In this document: piece by piece, positions 1 to 12,359 of the stretch
Layout of the letters: each line of letters starts with the position of its first letter
Numbering within the stretch: the stretch's first letter is position 1
Program-made: the position numbers and the translations under genes
The notes under the pieces: model-generated
Databases searched by the model: none
Seen by the model: only the letters and a program-made list of their open reading frames with translations
What the model was told of the DNA's origin: nothing
DNA from: Hybos culiciformis
Lineage: Eukaryota > Arthropoda > Insecta > Diptera > Hybotidae
Direction of reading: 5' to 3'
Assembly (NCBI GenBank): GCA_964007475.1
Contig: OZ023273.1
Span: 38,813,525-38,877,524 of the forward strand
DNA: 64,000 nt

Positions 1-1284
1 TAGGGACCGCCTCTATTACCTACCCGAAAATAGGGCAAAACGGGCACAAAAAAATTTCCATACAAAAATATATGAAAATTTTGGGGGGCTCTATCTCCGA
101 AACGGGGCCTTTGCCCCAAGAACTGATTTCAGTTTTGCGAGTTTGGGCTCCGCCTCTACCCCCCCCTCCAAGTTTCAGCCAATTCTGAGAGTTTCAAAAA
201 CGGCAGTTTAGCCAAATTTTTAATTAATGGAATGTGTTTGACTTCAAATACATTTTGGAAGAAATTTTTTTTTTGTTTTACTTTTTTATTATTTATTTCA
301 AATTTAATATTAATATAAAATATGATTTAATAATAAATAAATTTAATTTTTAAATAATAACACTCAAAATATATTTTTTAATTTAATTTTATTAAAAATG
401 TAATTACATTTCAAACAAATTATTTTCTTTTTTGGTTTTTTTTTCTTTCCGTTTGATAAATAGTTATCGAACAAAATTTCCGAAATTCGAATAATTTTTA
501 TTCGTTTTTCGAGTTGCATAATGCCGTGTATATATATCGTCTATATAATGCCGTCAATATTCATAGCCAACTTTTTAAAATAAAAAAAATAAAAATAAAA
601 ATCCGAATTCGAATTACATAATTCCGATTTAAGTTTTCACTCGAATTTAAAACAACAAACATATGATTTTGACATTTTTTTATTCGAATAAAACTTTATA
701 GCCAACCTTTTAAAGCTTTCCTTTATTCGATCATTGTTTGACTTTCGATTTACATAATATCATTTCATAATAGAATCGAAAACAACTTTCGAATCAGTCC
801 GAATTCGAATAGGAGTTACATAATAACCCCCCTGACCAGAATTTCAGGGGGTCTACTATGTAACTATCTACTTTCGCATTGAAGATCCGAAAATAGGATC
901 CGAAAGTAGAATCCGAAAATTGACAAAATCGGTACTATGTAACATTTTCGAACAGACTTGCGCAAACTCTATGTTAAAGTGTGTAAAACCTTAATTTAAA
1001 TGTCAAATTGTCGAAAAAAAAACAAAATAAATAAATTTTTTTTCAGTTTCGTTTGAAAATTATTTATTATTATTTTTGGCTAAACTACAGTTTCCTTGAA
1101 CCAGTCAGAATGGGCTGAAACTTGGAGGGGGGATAGAGGCGGTGCTCAAACTCCCAAAACTGAAATCAATTCTTCAAAAGGCCCCGTTTTGGAGATAGGG
1201 CCCCCCAAAGTTTTCATACATTTTGTAGATTTTTTTTGTGCCCGATTTGCCCTATTTTTGGGTACGTGGTATAGGCGGTTCCTA
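1..1284. mobile_element. TIR DNA element with about 205-bp inverted ends
   Basis: The first ~205 bases and bases ~1080-1284 are inverted copies of each other. The right end read in reverse begins TAGGAACCGCC, against TAGGGACCGCC at the left. Both arms contain the blocks for CCCGAAACGGGGCC-like sequence, TTTGGGGGGC and CCAAGTTTCAGCC. The 870-bp centre is AT-rich and holds the word TTCGAATTACATAAT in both orientations, with no coding capacity. This fits a non-autonomous TIR transposon. The left end sits at the window edge, so the target-site duplication cannot be checked. Superfamily unknown. Confidence 0.6.
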
Positions 1285-1384
1285 AAATGTTAAATCCGAA
1301 ACGGTATTTGCGGGAAAGCCCCCATATCGGAGTTATGACCCTTCAAAATTTTCATACTTTACTTCATACGTTTTTTAAACAGAA

Positions 1385-1545
1385 CTTTGACGCCGCAAAT
1401 CGCACAAAAAAAATCCATACAAAAATGTATGAAAACTTTGGGGGGCCTTTTCCCTGAAAACTGATTTCAGTTTTGGGAGTTTGGGAACCGCCTCTATCCC
1501 TCTTCCAAGTTTCAACCCATTCTGAGTGGTTCAAGGAAACTGAAG
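1385..1545 (+). repeat. Solo copy of the same element's terminal sequence
   Basis: The blocks CATACAAAAATGTATGAAAA, TTTGGGGGGC, CTGATTTCAGTTTTGGGAG and CATTCTGAGTGGTTC repeat the arm of the element at 1-1284 in the orientation of its left arm. Only one arm is present, so this is a truncated or solo relative lying directly beside the complete element. Confidence 0.55.
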
Positions 1546-1818
1546 TATCGCCTTGTTTTTTTGGAAAATTTTTAATAAAAATTTTGTAAATATTTTAAAT
1601 ATTAATTTTTTTCTTTTCTACTTGCATTTTTTTTTTTTAAATTATTATCCAATTCCATTTTTTTTTTTTAAATCTACTTTTAAAATTTAATCACTTGCGT
1701 TCGAAACAAAAATTGTTATCGAGCGAAAAGTTATTAAAATCCGAAAATAACAAGTCGAAATTCGAACTACATAGTGAGCCGTATTGTTGCAAGTCGATAT
1801 TCGCATCGGCATGTTGCT

Positions 1819-3494
1819 ACCCTGCTAGCTTGGAAGTATATTAGAAGTACTTTTGAATCACGTAGTCTCGTTTATTCTTTATTTGTTTTTATAGTGAATT
1901 TTGTACTGATTTATGAATGGGCTCGGGAAAAAGTTCAGTAGTTTCTCCTCCCATTTACTACCACATACAAACAACTATCTCTTTTAATATGAAACAGAAC
2001 ATGCTTCATTTTATCGACAATTCATAACTTTTCCATTACTTCTGCACTACTTCATAATCACTACTTCTTCACTACTTCTAAACTACTTCTTCATTACTTC
2101 ATAATCACCACTTCTTCAGTACTTCTTCACTACTTCTTCAATACTTCATTACCACTACTTCTTCACTACTTCTTCGCTACTTCATAATATCATACCTTTC
2201 TGTTAATAAATACAACAAGTAGTTTATCCGTGAAAGAATTTTAAACTTAAAATTTATTATAAATAAGGGTGGCCAAATGTCCACAATTATTTTATAATAA
2301 GTTTTAAGTTTAAAATCCTTTCACGGATAAGCACTCAAATTTTTTATTTTAAATCATGAATTCTTTATTTATTATTTTTTATTATTACTATTTTTTTTCA
2401 GTCAGATTTATATTTATTTTTAAAAAATCTATTGTGTGCTCGAAGCACGCTTTTTTTTAATTGTTTTTCAAAAGAAAGATGATCCATTGAAGATCCACAC
2501 GCACCTAAAAGAAAATTATATTTGTTATTTAAATTTTTTTTAATTTTTACTAAAAGCTGTTACCATATAAAGTTTTTTGAAATAAATTCAGGAAATTTAA
2601 ACTTCGAAGCTAGTTGCAGCATTGCCATTAGATTTCTCAGGACTATGTTGAGTTCGAGCGAAATTGTCTAAATGCTTGTAGCGTGATTCGTCTTCTTTTT
2701 GTTGTTTTGCTAGCATAGACATGGCATTTTGAAAAGTTTTTTTTTGACATATCAAACAATTAATTATGAACCTCTTTTTTAAAGGTCTATTGGTGACCCT
2801 ATTATTAAATTAGGAATATTATTATTATTTTTTTTTTAAATAAAACGGAGAAATATGTTTCAACAAGAAAAATAAAATAATTATTATATTTTTTTTTCTT
2901 GTTCAAAATAAAATAATTATAATTTTATTTTTCTTGCTAAAAAAATGTCTTTGAAAATTTATTCCTAATTCCTACCTATCCTTAATTTTTGCATGAAGAA
3001 ATAATTTAAAAAAATAAAAGATCTTACCTGTAAATTAATATTGATAATGATAATTTTTTTAAGTTAATTTAATTTTATTCAGATAAAAAACAATTTTCCA
3101 CTTTTTAAATGAATTATTCCAAGTTTTTAATCTTATTTAATTAATTTCCAATAAAAAACAATCCACGTTTGATTTTTTTTTTATGAGTGATTCATTAGTA
3201 CCTACTGTAGTTTTAAACTACTTTTAAACTACTTTAAAACTATTTTTAAAGTACTTTTAAACTACTTCCGATAAGTAGAAATAAAAACGAGAAGCCGAAT
3301 AAAAACATTTTTTTTTCTTTGTTACTGTCTCTTTTAGGAAGTAGTTTTTTTGTAATTATGAACTACTTCCTAGTGCGTTATAGTAAATAGTAAAATACAT
3401 ACACAATTTTCTAAGAAAAAACCAATACAGTCTTAAAAAATAGATTTCTATGTGGTTGTAACTGATGAAACTGGTGAACAAAAGCTAGCAGGGT
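1819..3494. mobile_element. TIR element, ends ACCCTGCTAGCTT
   Basis: The inverted termini are ACCCTGCTAGCTT at the left and AAGCTAGCAGGGT at the right, about 1.68 kb apart. The interior has a CTTCTTCACTACTT-type tandem run (~2035-2190), a 43-bp hairpin at 2224-2330 and further ACTACTT/AAGTAGT words near 3200-3370. No ORF. It splits a flanking repeat rich in TTCGAATTACATAGT words, so it looks nested. No clear target-site duplication seen. Confidence 0.45.
2224..2330. repeat. Inverted repeat (about 43-bp arms)
   Basis: The left arm begins TTATCCGTGAAAG and the right arm ends CTTTCACGGATAA, with matching TTTTAAACTTAAAA cores. They are separated by about 20 bases. The two arms could form a long hairpin. 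It lies inside the larger TIR element at 1819-3494. Confidence 0.6.
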
Positions 3495-3599
3495 ACTTTC
3501 GAGTCGTATATGATGCTACTTTCGGATTGTGTAGTACGAAAATGGTGAATGCGTATTCGCATCGCCCAAATTCGAATTACATAGTAGACCCCCAGTAGC

Positions 3600-5460
3600 A
3601 GAATAAATTTTTCTATCGCTGATTCTGTTCTGTTGCTAAATTCTATTTTAACGACACCCGGGCTTAAGAGAATTTTTAAAATATTTTTAAAAATATAATT
3701 TATAAGATAAGATGATCATCATTACCCATAAAGAGCAATAAGAGTGAAATAATAAAATAAAATTTTTAACCCAAGTTGTAATAGATATGTAAGCAGATAG
3801 TACAATAAATTTCTTAAAAGTAAGTTTTAAAAAAATAATCTGACCAGAAGGCAATTTTAAATTTCTCATTCGAGCTCGAAATTTTTTTTATGCCTAAAAA
3901 ACTAATTTAATTTTAGAATTATTTCAAAATGTTTTTTTTTTCAAATTTGTTCATTAAAATTTGATTGAAACGAAACCAATTTAATTTTAACAAAATAAAT
4001 TCTTTAATTGATTCTGTCTCTGTAATGTTTATTGTTTTAACAGAATATATTGTAAAAGTGTTATGTTGCGGAAACAGAACACGAAACAATTTTTTGAATT
4101 TTTTTTGGATGTGTAATGAGTAATGTTGACAAAAAAAAAAATTTTAAGGCGCGACATATGATAAGACGAAGAAAAAACTATTGAAGCGGGCCAAAATATA
4201 AAGACGATATTTTGCTGACCACTGAATTACAAAATTATAATTAATTCAGCTTATTTTTAATCTCAGTTCTATTATAATATGAATTATGTTCTAATTTTGA
4301 AAAATTGTGAAAATTTTATGGCATTGAACAAATACTTTCATTCATAAAACTTCTGAAATAGAAAAAAAAAAACAAAAAATTAAGAATTTGTAAAAATAAA
4401 ATATTTTCAATAAATTTATCCAAAGGTGAAACACAATTAACGACAAATTATATTTTAATGAATATAATAATACCAAAGTTACATACTTAAACTCTAGAAT
4501 TTAAAATTTTATGCGGATAATTTTGATGTTTTATTCTAATTAATACAAAAATTTTATTTTTTGGGATAAAAATATTTAAAAAAAAAGAGTATAGAACAAT
4601 ATACTAAAAGTTTAGACTAAAACGTATGGATAGATATGGTATGAATAAAACTAATCAAAAAACAATCTGATTCTCTGCCTGTCTGTCTTTAATACTCCTA
4701 ACTGCTTTCAAACACAACACAATTTCTTCAAATTTCATAGACAGAAGCAATCGGGTAAAAGATAAGTCTAGTAAAAAAAAATTCAGCTAAGAGGATTTTT
4801 TTAAAAGAGGATACATAGAATCATTGATTAAGAATACACAAAGATGGTTAGCTTCATACATGTATCAATGATAGAATCTAAGCTAACGTAAACGTATGTG
4901 CATAGAATCAAGTCTCGGCAAGAAAATTTTTTTTTGTACACGCGTGCGTGTGGATACATGGAAGCCATTGTTTAACGCTAGGTAAAAAGTATTCGTATTT
5001 TAAAAAATTGTTTAAAAGAAAAAGTTAAAATTTTTTCCTTTAAAAACAAATTTTCTAATTTTATTGGATTTTTTTTTACTTCATTGTTTTAAATTTAATA
5101 GACCAATTTTTTGAAATTTTTCCTACTAATCGGTATGTCAAAAACAGTTACTTACAATGAGGGAAAATGAAATAAATCATCAGAGCTCAGTGCAAACTGA
5201 ACATTAGCACTATTAACAGAAATAGAAAATTAGAAAAGAATTTTTCGGTTTTTGAAATTTTAATTTTTTTTATAATCCGCTTAAAAACTGAAAGATAACG
5301 ATTGTTTGCAGAAAAAATTTAATAAAAAAAGATGTGAAAACAATATACATGTTTGATGTTTACCGGATTCCAATTTTTGTACATTTGATTTGGGTGAATC
5401 TGAATCTGACGTGTGAGAATGGCACCCATCGATTTGACTTGAACAAACACCGAAGCAAAC
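3600..5460. other. AT-rich gene-free stretch
   Basis: No supported gene here. The stretch is homopolymer-rich AT sequence with short chance ORFs only, and no zinc-finger or transposase motif was seen on either strand. Confidence 0.5.
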
Positions 5461-5464
5461 AATT

Positions 5465-5535
5465 TTTTATGATCTGTGGCAGTCTGGGTTCGAACCGGGA
5501 CACTTATCTTCTGCGCCACCAGCTTGTTTATTTAT
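5465..5535 (-). repeat. tRNA-derived SINE fragment
   Basis: On the minus strand the sequence has an internal RNA polymerase III A-box-like word (TGGCGCAGAAG) followed about 20 bases later by a perfect B box (GGTTCGAACCC). The acceptor and T stems do not pair well, so it is not a functional tRNA. Best read as the head of a tRNA-derived SINE. Confidence 0.5.
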
Positions 5536-6278
5536 AAATTCCCAAGTCGTCAACCATCTAAGTATTATCCGCGTTTGATGTTGCTTAATTTCGGTGATCA
5601 AACGAAAATATATTAACGTGAATGACCACTGGATATTTTGTATTACTAATTTCACATTTCCTTCCTCGCACCTATATTTCTCCGGAACTGTCAAATACTT
5701 TCCAGTTACAAATTCTTTTCACTTATCAGGTATGGAAAGTACTTTTAGAAATGGAAAGTTCCACTTTTTTCCTTAAATATTTTTGGGTTACTTCAAAACT
5801 ATTAAAAAGCAAACATTCAACTTAAGTATTTTTCGACTAAAATAATACATACTTAAAAGTCGGAAAATCGACATAATAAGAAATAATTAAATTGGGTAAG
5901 TAGGCTTGTTTGAGTAACACTTTTATATTAAATTAAACTATTGACGTCTAATAACAAAAAAATAGAGGATGAGCGAGAATTATTTATACGTTTTGTGGAT
6001 CAAAATTTTTTGAAATTTGAAATAAATGTACTTTTTTGAGCCTTTTTGAAACTACACTGTGGTATTTCATGCAGTTTGATTGACTGTTTATTATTTTTCG
6101 ATAAAAAAAGGAAAGAAGTGCAGGAAAATACAAGAATTAAATATTTAGAAAAATTATAAGTTTTTATTGCTTTATGTATAATTATAATAAAAGTTAAGAA
6201 AAACAATAAAAAAAAACTTCTAGAAATGATTTTATAATGTTTTTTACTAGAAAAAAAATACATGGAAGATAGAATACT

Positions 6279-6336
6279 GGTTTAAATCACTTGACGACGT
6301 GTTAGAGGGTTTAAATCACTTGACGACGTGTTAGAG
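6279..6336 (+). repeat. Two-copy tandem repeat, 29-bp unit
   Basis: A 29-base unit (starting GGTTTAAATCACTTGACGAC and ending GTTAGAG) is present twice in perfect tandem. The word TCACTTGAC also occurs in the arms of the palindromic MITE at 62034, hinting at a distant relation. Confidence 0.8.
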
Positions 6337-6339
6337 GGT

Positions 6340-7505
6340 AAAATTTGAAAAAGTTTGCTTAAGCTTTTTTTCTTAAATCATTTCTCCACATTTTTTTGTA
6401 CCTCTATTTCATTTTGGCTCGTACAAATTTCTGTATTTTTTTTAGGAAACATTACGTCTAAGATTAGAAGGGCGGTACTAAATATTTTTATTTTTTAAAC
6501 CTATTTCAATTTGAATATTTTAAACGGCTGGTACAACCTTATATTATTTTATTGTATAGAAAATTAAAAATAATAAAAAAATGTTCTACAAAGGGTTGTT
6601 TACTGATAAAATTACCTAATCCATGTTTGATTTTGTAACTTTTTTTTTATATGATAAAAATTGGATAATTTTTGTAATGCCGCTTAAACTGCTGAGGCCA
6701 GGCCCAATGATACTACATATTTGAAACATTGCTGTTATGATTAATAAAATACTGAATTTGTTAAAAGAAAAGTATAAATACAGTATAGTGGCAGTCCTGT
6801 CTTGATCGGGAATTTCGAAATAGTTTTTTTTTTTGGAAAAAAGAAAATTTATCAGAATTTATTTATTCAAATTTGGAAGTTATTTTCTTATATTATAGTT
6901 AGGTATCACGGATATTTGAATAACCTGGCCGAATGGCTGAAAATTGTTTTGTTAAATTCATTGAAGTTAATTTACTTATTTTTAAATTCAGTTAGAATTT
7001 AATCTTCAAACCAAATAGATGAATATGTTAAATATGTATATAATAATAAAGAATATTTTATTTTTGATAAATTACAACAATTAACAGCAGGTACAATGTC
7101 CCTCGTTCATTTTCTAATTGTGGTTTTATTTTTTTTTCTAAATCTGATACTGATACACTTTTAGTTTTGTTTAATAAATATAGTAACGTATTTATGGTTT
7201 TCTTATATTCAATCATAGGCCACTAGATATTTGTAGTAAACTATATGTGTATCGTTTTAATGGAGCTTGGTTAAAAATGAAAAAAAGGCAAAAAAAAAAT
7301 TGTTCTAAAACCCGTTCCCAAACTGAGACATTACATTATAATATCTTCCGAGTTAAGATTGACTGTCTTGGCAATCCCTTTACATTTTTTATATGTGTGT
7401 AAGTATATGCATTTTTCGCCATAGGAGGCGCTATTTAGAGATTTTAATAAGTGTTTTTTGAAATTTAATCGCATTTTTCAAAATTCGAAGTATGTATATA
7501 TTTTT
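6340..7505. other. AT-rich gene-free stretch
   Basis: No gene or recognisable repeat end was identified. The small ORFs are low-complexity Lys/Asn/Ile/Phe chance frames. Confidence 0.45.
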
Positions 7506-7507
7506 GA

Positions 7508-8720
7508 AGTTTATACTTCTTTAGCGGCGTTGGAAGAAATTTGGTAGAGGGTAAAAATCCATTTTCATATAGAATTTTTCTGAGAATCGTCATCATTTTT
7601 CTGAGAATCTTCCGTCATCATTTTTCAAATATTAAAAAAAAAACAAATCATAATTGGGTTCGAACCTGGCACCTTCAGACTTATTTTTTTATCAAAAAAA
7701 TTATTTTCGATGAAATAAAGGTTAGTTGGCCTAAAATTTTGGGTAATAGTAGAAGGAGTAGGGTCCACCCGCCCAAAAAAAATTTTTTTTTTTGTTTTTA
7801 ATTGTAAAAGTTACCTGTCGTTAAATGAACGTGGCCGGCATGAAAATTTTGGATCGGAGCAGGAGGAAAGGGGGTCTCCTACCCAAAAAAGACCAAAAAA
7901 TTTTTTTTAACAAAAAATTATTTTCGATGAAATAAAGGTTAGTTGGCTTAAAATTTTGGGTAGTAGAAGGCGGAGTAGGGTCGACCCGGCCCAAAAAAAT
8001 TTTTTTTTTTGTTTTTAATTGTAAAAGTTACCTGTCGTTAAATGAACGTGGCCGGCATGAAAATTTTGGATCGGAGCAGGAGGCGAGGGGGTCTCCTACC
8101 CAAAAAAGACCAACATTTTTTTTTTATCAAAAAAATTATTTTCGATGAAATAAAGGTTAGTTGGCTTAAAATTTTGGGTAGTAGAAGGAGGAGTAGGGTC
8201 GATCCGGCCCAAAAAAAAATTTTATTTTATTTTTTTAATTGTAAAAGTTACCTGTCGTTAAATGAACGTGGCCGGCATGAAAATTTTGGATCGAAGCAGG
8301 AGGCGAGTGGGTCTCCTACCCAAAAAAGACCAAAATTTTTTTTATCAAAAAAATTATTTTCGATGAAATAAAGGTTAGTTGGCTTAAAATTTTGGGTAGT
8401 AGTAGAAGGAGTAGGGTCTACCCGGCCCAAAAAAAATTTTTTTTTATTTTTTTAATTTAAAAGTTACCTGTCGTTAAATGAACGTGACCGGCATGAAAAT
8501 TTTGGATCGGAACAGGAGGCGAGGGGGTCTCCTACTCAAAAAAGACCAAAATTTTTTTTTTATCAAAAAAATTATTTTCGATGAAATAAAGGTTAGTTGG
8601 CTTAAAATTTTGGGTATTTTATTTTTGAAGTTAATACTTCTTTAGCGGCGTTTGATGAATTTTGGTAGAGGGTAAAAATCCATTTTCATATAGAATTTTT
8701 CTCAGAATCGTCATAATTTT
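7508..8720 (+). repeat. Minisatellite array, about 217-bp unit, about 4.3 copies
   Basis: The words CGATGAAATAAAGGTTAG, GTAGGGTCGACCCGG, CCTGTCGTTAAATGAACG and GGGGGTCTCCTACCC recur in order with spacing of about 216-218 bp between roughly 7700 and 8610. The array is bracketed by two copies of a shared flank (TATACTTCTTTAGCGGCG then GGTAGAGGGTAAAAATCC) near 7515 and 8630. Short ORFs across it are repeat translations, not genes. A minus-strand B-box-like word sits near 7660 before the array, matching the tRNA-Tyr-like sequence on the other side. Confidence 0.85.
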
Positions 8721-8784
8721 TCTCAGAAAAATAAGAATAAGAATACTTATTTTTTTATTATATGTAAGAAACCCAAAATCATAT

Positions 8785-8860
8785 GGACAGTATGGCTTAG
8801 TGGCTACAACATCAGACTGTAAGTCTGAAGGTGCCTGGTTCGATTCCGAATGACAAGATT
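8785..8860 (+). repeat. tRNA-Tyr(GUA)-like SINE head / tRNA pseudogene
   Basis: There is an A box (TGGCTTAGTGG), an anticodon arm with a perfect 5-bp stem TCAGA/TCTGA and loop CTGTAAG (anticodon GTA), and a B box GGTTCGATTCC. The T stem and acceptor stem do not pair, and no tyrosine tRNA intron is seen. It is therefore a tRNA-derived repeat rather than an active gene. A related minus-strand copy lies at about 7650-7690, so the pair flanks the 217-bp array. Confidence 0.5.
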
Positions 8861-8889
8861 TTTTAATTTCAAATATATGTATATATAGG

Positions 8890-10825
8890 GCCCAATATTA
8901 CAAGCAAAAAAAGCTACGGTTAGGTCGTGCCGGAGCAAAATATACGAATTTTTTTTTTTTTTAAATAGGTAGCTCCGGTGAAATTAAGATTATCTGAAAA
9001 AAAAATTTTGGGTGGGGAGCTACGGTTAGGTCGTGCCGGAGCATAATATATTTTTTTTTTTTCAAAATAGGAAGCTCCGGTGAAATTAATATTACCTGAA
9101 AAAAAATTTTGGCTGGGGAGCTACGGTTAGGTCGTGCCGGAGCAAAATATACGAAAAAAATTTTTTTTTTTTAAATAGGGAGCTCCGGTGAAATTAAGAT
9201 TACCAGCCGAAAAATTTTGGGTGGGGAGCTACGGTTAGGTCGTGCCGGAGCAAAATAAACGAACATTTTTTTTTTTTTTAATTGGTAGCTCCGGTGAAAT
9301 TACTATTAACTGAAAAAAAATTTTTGGGTGGGGAGCTACGGTTAGTTCGTGCCGGAGCAAAATACACGAAAATTTTTTTTTTTTCAAAATAGGTAGCTCC
9401 GGTGAAATTAATAATAACTGAAAAAAAATTTTTGGGTGGGGAGCTACGGTTAGGTCGTGCCGGAGAAAAATATACGAAAAATTTTTTTTTTTTAAATAGG
9501 TAGCTCTGGTGAAATTAATATTATTTGAAAAAAAATTTTTGGGTGGGGAGCTACGGTTAGGTCGTGCCGGAGCAAAATATACGAAAATTTTGTTTTTTCC
9601 GGTGAAATTAATATTAACTGAAAACAATTTTTTGGGTGGGGAGCTACGGTTAGGTCGTGCCGGAGCAAAATATACGAAATTTTTTTTTAAATAGGTAGCT
9701 CCGGTGAAATTAATATTAACCGAAAAAAAAAAAGTTTGGGTGGGGAGCTACGGTTAGGTCGTGCCGGAGCAAAATATACGAAATTTTTGTTTTTTTCAAA
9801 ATAGGTACATAGCTCCGGTGAAATTAATATTAAATGAAAAAAATGTTTTGGGGGTTAGGTCGTGCCGGAGCAAAATATACGAATCATTTTTTTTTTTAAA
9901 TAGGTAGCTCCGGTGAAATTAATATAACTGAAAAAAAATTTTTGGGTTTGGTGGTGCCGGAGCAAAATATACGAAAATTTTTTTTTTTTTAAATAGGTAG
10001 CTCCGGTGAAATTAATATTATTTGAAAAAAAATTTTTGGGTGGGGAGCTACGGTTAAGTCGTGCCGGAGCAAAATATACGAAATTTTTTTTTTTTTTAAA
10101 TAAGTAGCTCCGGTGAAATTAAGATTACCAGCCGAAAAATTTTGGGTGGGGAGCTACGGTTAGGTCGAGCCGGAGCAAAATAAACGAAAACAAATTTTTT
10201 TTTTAATAGGTAGCTCCGGTGAAATTAATATTAACTGAAAAAAAAATTTTGGATGGGGAGCTACGGTTAGGTCGTGCAGGAGCAAAATATACGAAAAAAT
10301 TTTTTTTTAAATAGGTAGCTCCGGTGAAATGAATATTAACTGAAAAAAATTTTTGGGTGGGGTTAGGTCGTGCTGGAGCAAAATATACGAAAAAAAATTT
10401 TTTTTCCAAAATAGGTAGCTCCGGTGAAATTAATATTGCCTGAAAAAAAATTTTGGGTGGAGAGCTACGGTTAGGTCGTGCTGGAGCAAAATATACGAAT
10501 TTTTTTTTTTTTTTCGAAATAGGTAGCTCGGGTGAAATTAATATTACCTGAAAAAAATTTTTTGTGTGGGGAGCTACGGTTAGGTCGTGCCGGAGTAAAA
10601 TATACGAAAAATTATTTTTTCAAAATAGGTAGCTCCGGTGAAATTAATATTACCTGAAAAAAATTTTTGGTTAGGGAGCTACAGTTAGGTCGTGCCGGAG
10701 CAAAATATACGAAAAAAAATTTTTTTTAATAGGTAGCTCCGGTGAATTTAAGATTACCTGAAAAAAAATTTTTGGATGGGCAGCTACGGTTAGGTCGTGC
10801 TGGAGCAAAATATACGAAAATTTTT
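8890..10825 (+). repeat. Minisatellite array, about 107-bp unit, about 18-19 copies
   Basis: The words GGTTAGGTCGTGCCGGAGC, ATATACGAAA, TAGGTAGCTCCGGTGAAATT and TTGGGTGGGGAGCTACGG recur about every 107 bp. Each unit contains CCGGAGC and GCTCCGG about 45 bases apart, so each copy could fold as a hairpin. Length differences are mostly in T and A runs. A few units have internal deletions (for example near 9600, 9850 and 9945). ORFs on either strand here are repeat translations. Confidence 0.9.
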
Positions 10826-10880
10826 TTGAAGTTTATACTTCTTTAGCCGCGTTGTGCGTTTTTTTGGTAGAGGGTAAAAT
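10826..10880 (+). repeat. Third copy of the array-flanking motif
   Basis: The words TTTATACTTCTTTAGCCGCG and TTGGTAGAGGGTAAAAT match the flanks of the 217-bp array near 7515 and 8630. Both arrays thus sit between copies of one motif, suggesting one element or one family carries them. Confidence 0.65.
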
Positions 10881-11985
10881 ATTTTAATTTACATTTTGTA
10901 CTCAGCAGCCCATCATTTGTAGCCACTGTTATTGCATATTTTAAATCTTTAAGTATAAACTTCTGTAGGCAGTTCTATGACTGCTTCGTGTGTTTTTTTT
11001 TTTTCATTACCTAGAAAGAGCTTTTTCAGATTTTGGTAGGTCTGCCTTTAGGCTAATGCATCAAAATTTAAATTTAAAGTTGGACTTAAAAAAAATACTC
11101 CATACAATTTGTATGGAGAAAATAAAATGGACTTAAAAACACAGTGATTCACCTAGATCTTTTCATCGGTATATGCAGTTTGATCTCAGGATTTCAAATC
11201 TTTTCAAATTTTTGCTCATAATTGTACGTTCAAAAGTTATAAGTTAAAGCCCTTTAAGAAGAATCTTTAAAACCATCTTTAACGCCATCAAAATTTTAGA
11301 AATTCATGAAGTTTCTTCAGTGATATCATCACTGCTGGAGGTCGGTTATTTATGAATATTAAAGTTCAGTTTAAAAGTAAATTTGCTTTGTTATTCTTCA
11401 TTTTTAAAAAGGTTTTTTTTTATTTTCTAGAATTTTATAAATTTTCAACTTCAGATTTTATTACACCTAACATATTCATATACATGAAGATAAAATAACT
11501 CCAGAAGTCTAGAGTAACAGAAATCTTGTATAATTTTTGTAAACAAAAAAATTAAAATATTAAATTCCAAAAAAAAAGTTTAATTGGACACTGAATCTCC
11601 AGATTATATTAGACAGTAAACTGTCCGGACAGTGGATCGTTGATTAGTTTTTTGTATGGCTTTGTAAGGAAAAAAACTGGACAGTGAGCTGGGTGTCTTT
11701 TTTATTGTCCAGATTTTTTTTATCAGAAAATTTATTATTTTTCATAATTGTAACTTTTTTTTATTAAGTACAGTAAAGAAAATAAAATTACGGCATTTTT
11801 TTTGTTTTTAATTTTTTCCTGGCTCTTTTTCACTGTTGTCCAGATTTAAATCCGGACAGCAGGAAGCAGTGAATTTAAAATGAATAAAGTAATAAAAATT
11901 CACCAACACATATAAATACTGTCTTCGTGAAGACAGTTTTACTGTAGTATAATCTCCAGGTAAGAAAAGCGTCGCGAAAGCGTAT
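10881..11985. other. Gene-free stretch with small palindromes
   Basis: No supported gene. It contains a small palindrome CTCCATACA/TGTATGGAG near 11100 and a cluster of CTGTCC/GGACAG words between 11600 and 11870, which may be another foldback-type repeat. Confidence 0.4.
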
Positions 11986-11989
11986 CGCA

Positions 11990-12350
11990 GGCGAAGTCCA
12001 TACCTTATAATGTACGCGTACTGATTTGGCGAGGGGATTGGACATTTGTCCGCGATTTGTTTTTGTATCGCGGACATCAAAATGCCATTTGTCCGCGATT
12101 CGAAATGACTTTTGTCCGCCACGGACAAATGTCATTTGGTAAAATGTCATTTGTCCGCGATAAAAATCAATCGCGGACAAATGACATTTTGCAAAATGAC
12201 ATTTGTCCGCTAAAAATTTGAAAATTCAATCGCGGACAAATTTCATTCTGCAAAATGTCATTTGTCCGCTCATTTTGAGACATTTGTCCGCGAAATTTTT
12301 CCATACAAATTTCATCGCGGACAAATGTCACGGCGCCTTTGGCGACATTT
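11990..12350. repeat. Foldback repeat of GACATTTGTCCGCGAT words
   Basis: About ten copies of GACATTTGTCCGCG or its complement CGCGGACAAATGTC alternate in both orientations, ending in GTCACGGCGCC. A second copy of the family with the same ending lies at 40858-41025. Overlapping short ORFs on both strands are repeat translations. Confidence 0.8.
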
Positions 12351-12359
12351 CATAAACGT

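Noticed and set aside
8785..8860. Functional tRNA-Tyr gene
   Set aside because: Good A and B boxes and anticodon arm, but acceptor and T stems do not pair and similar fragments recur nearby.
9235..10409. Minus-strand ORFs with repeated FAPARPN and FTGATY peptides
   Set aside because: Translation of the 107-bp minisatellite, not a repeat protein; copy phase breaks at T/A-run length changes.
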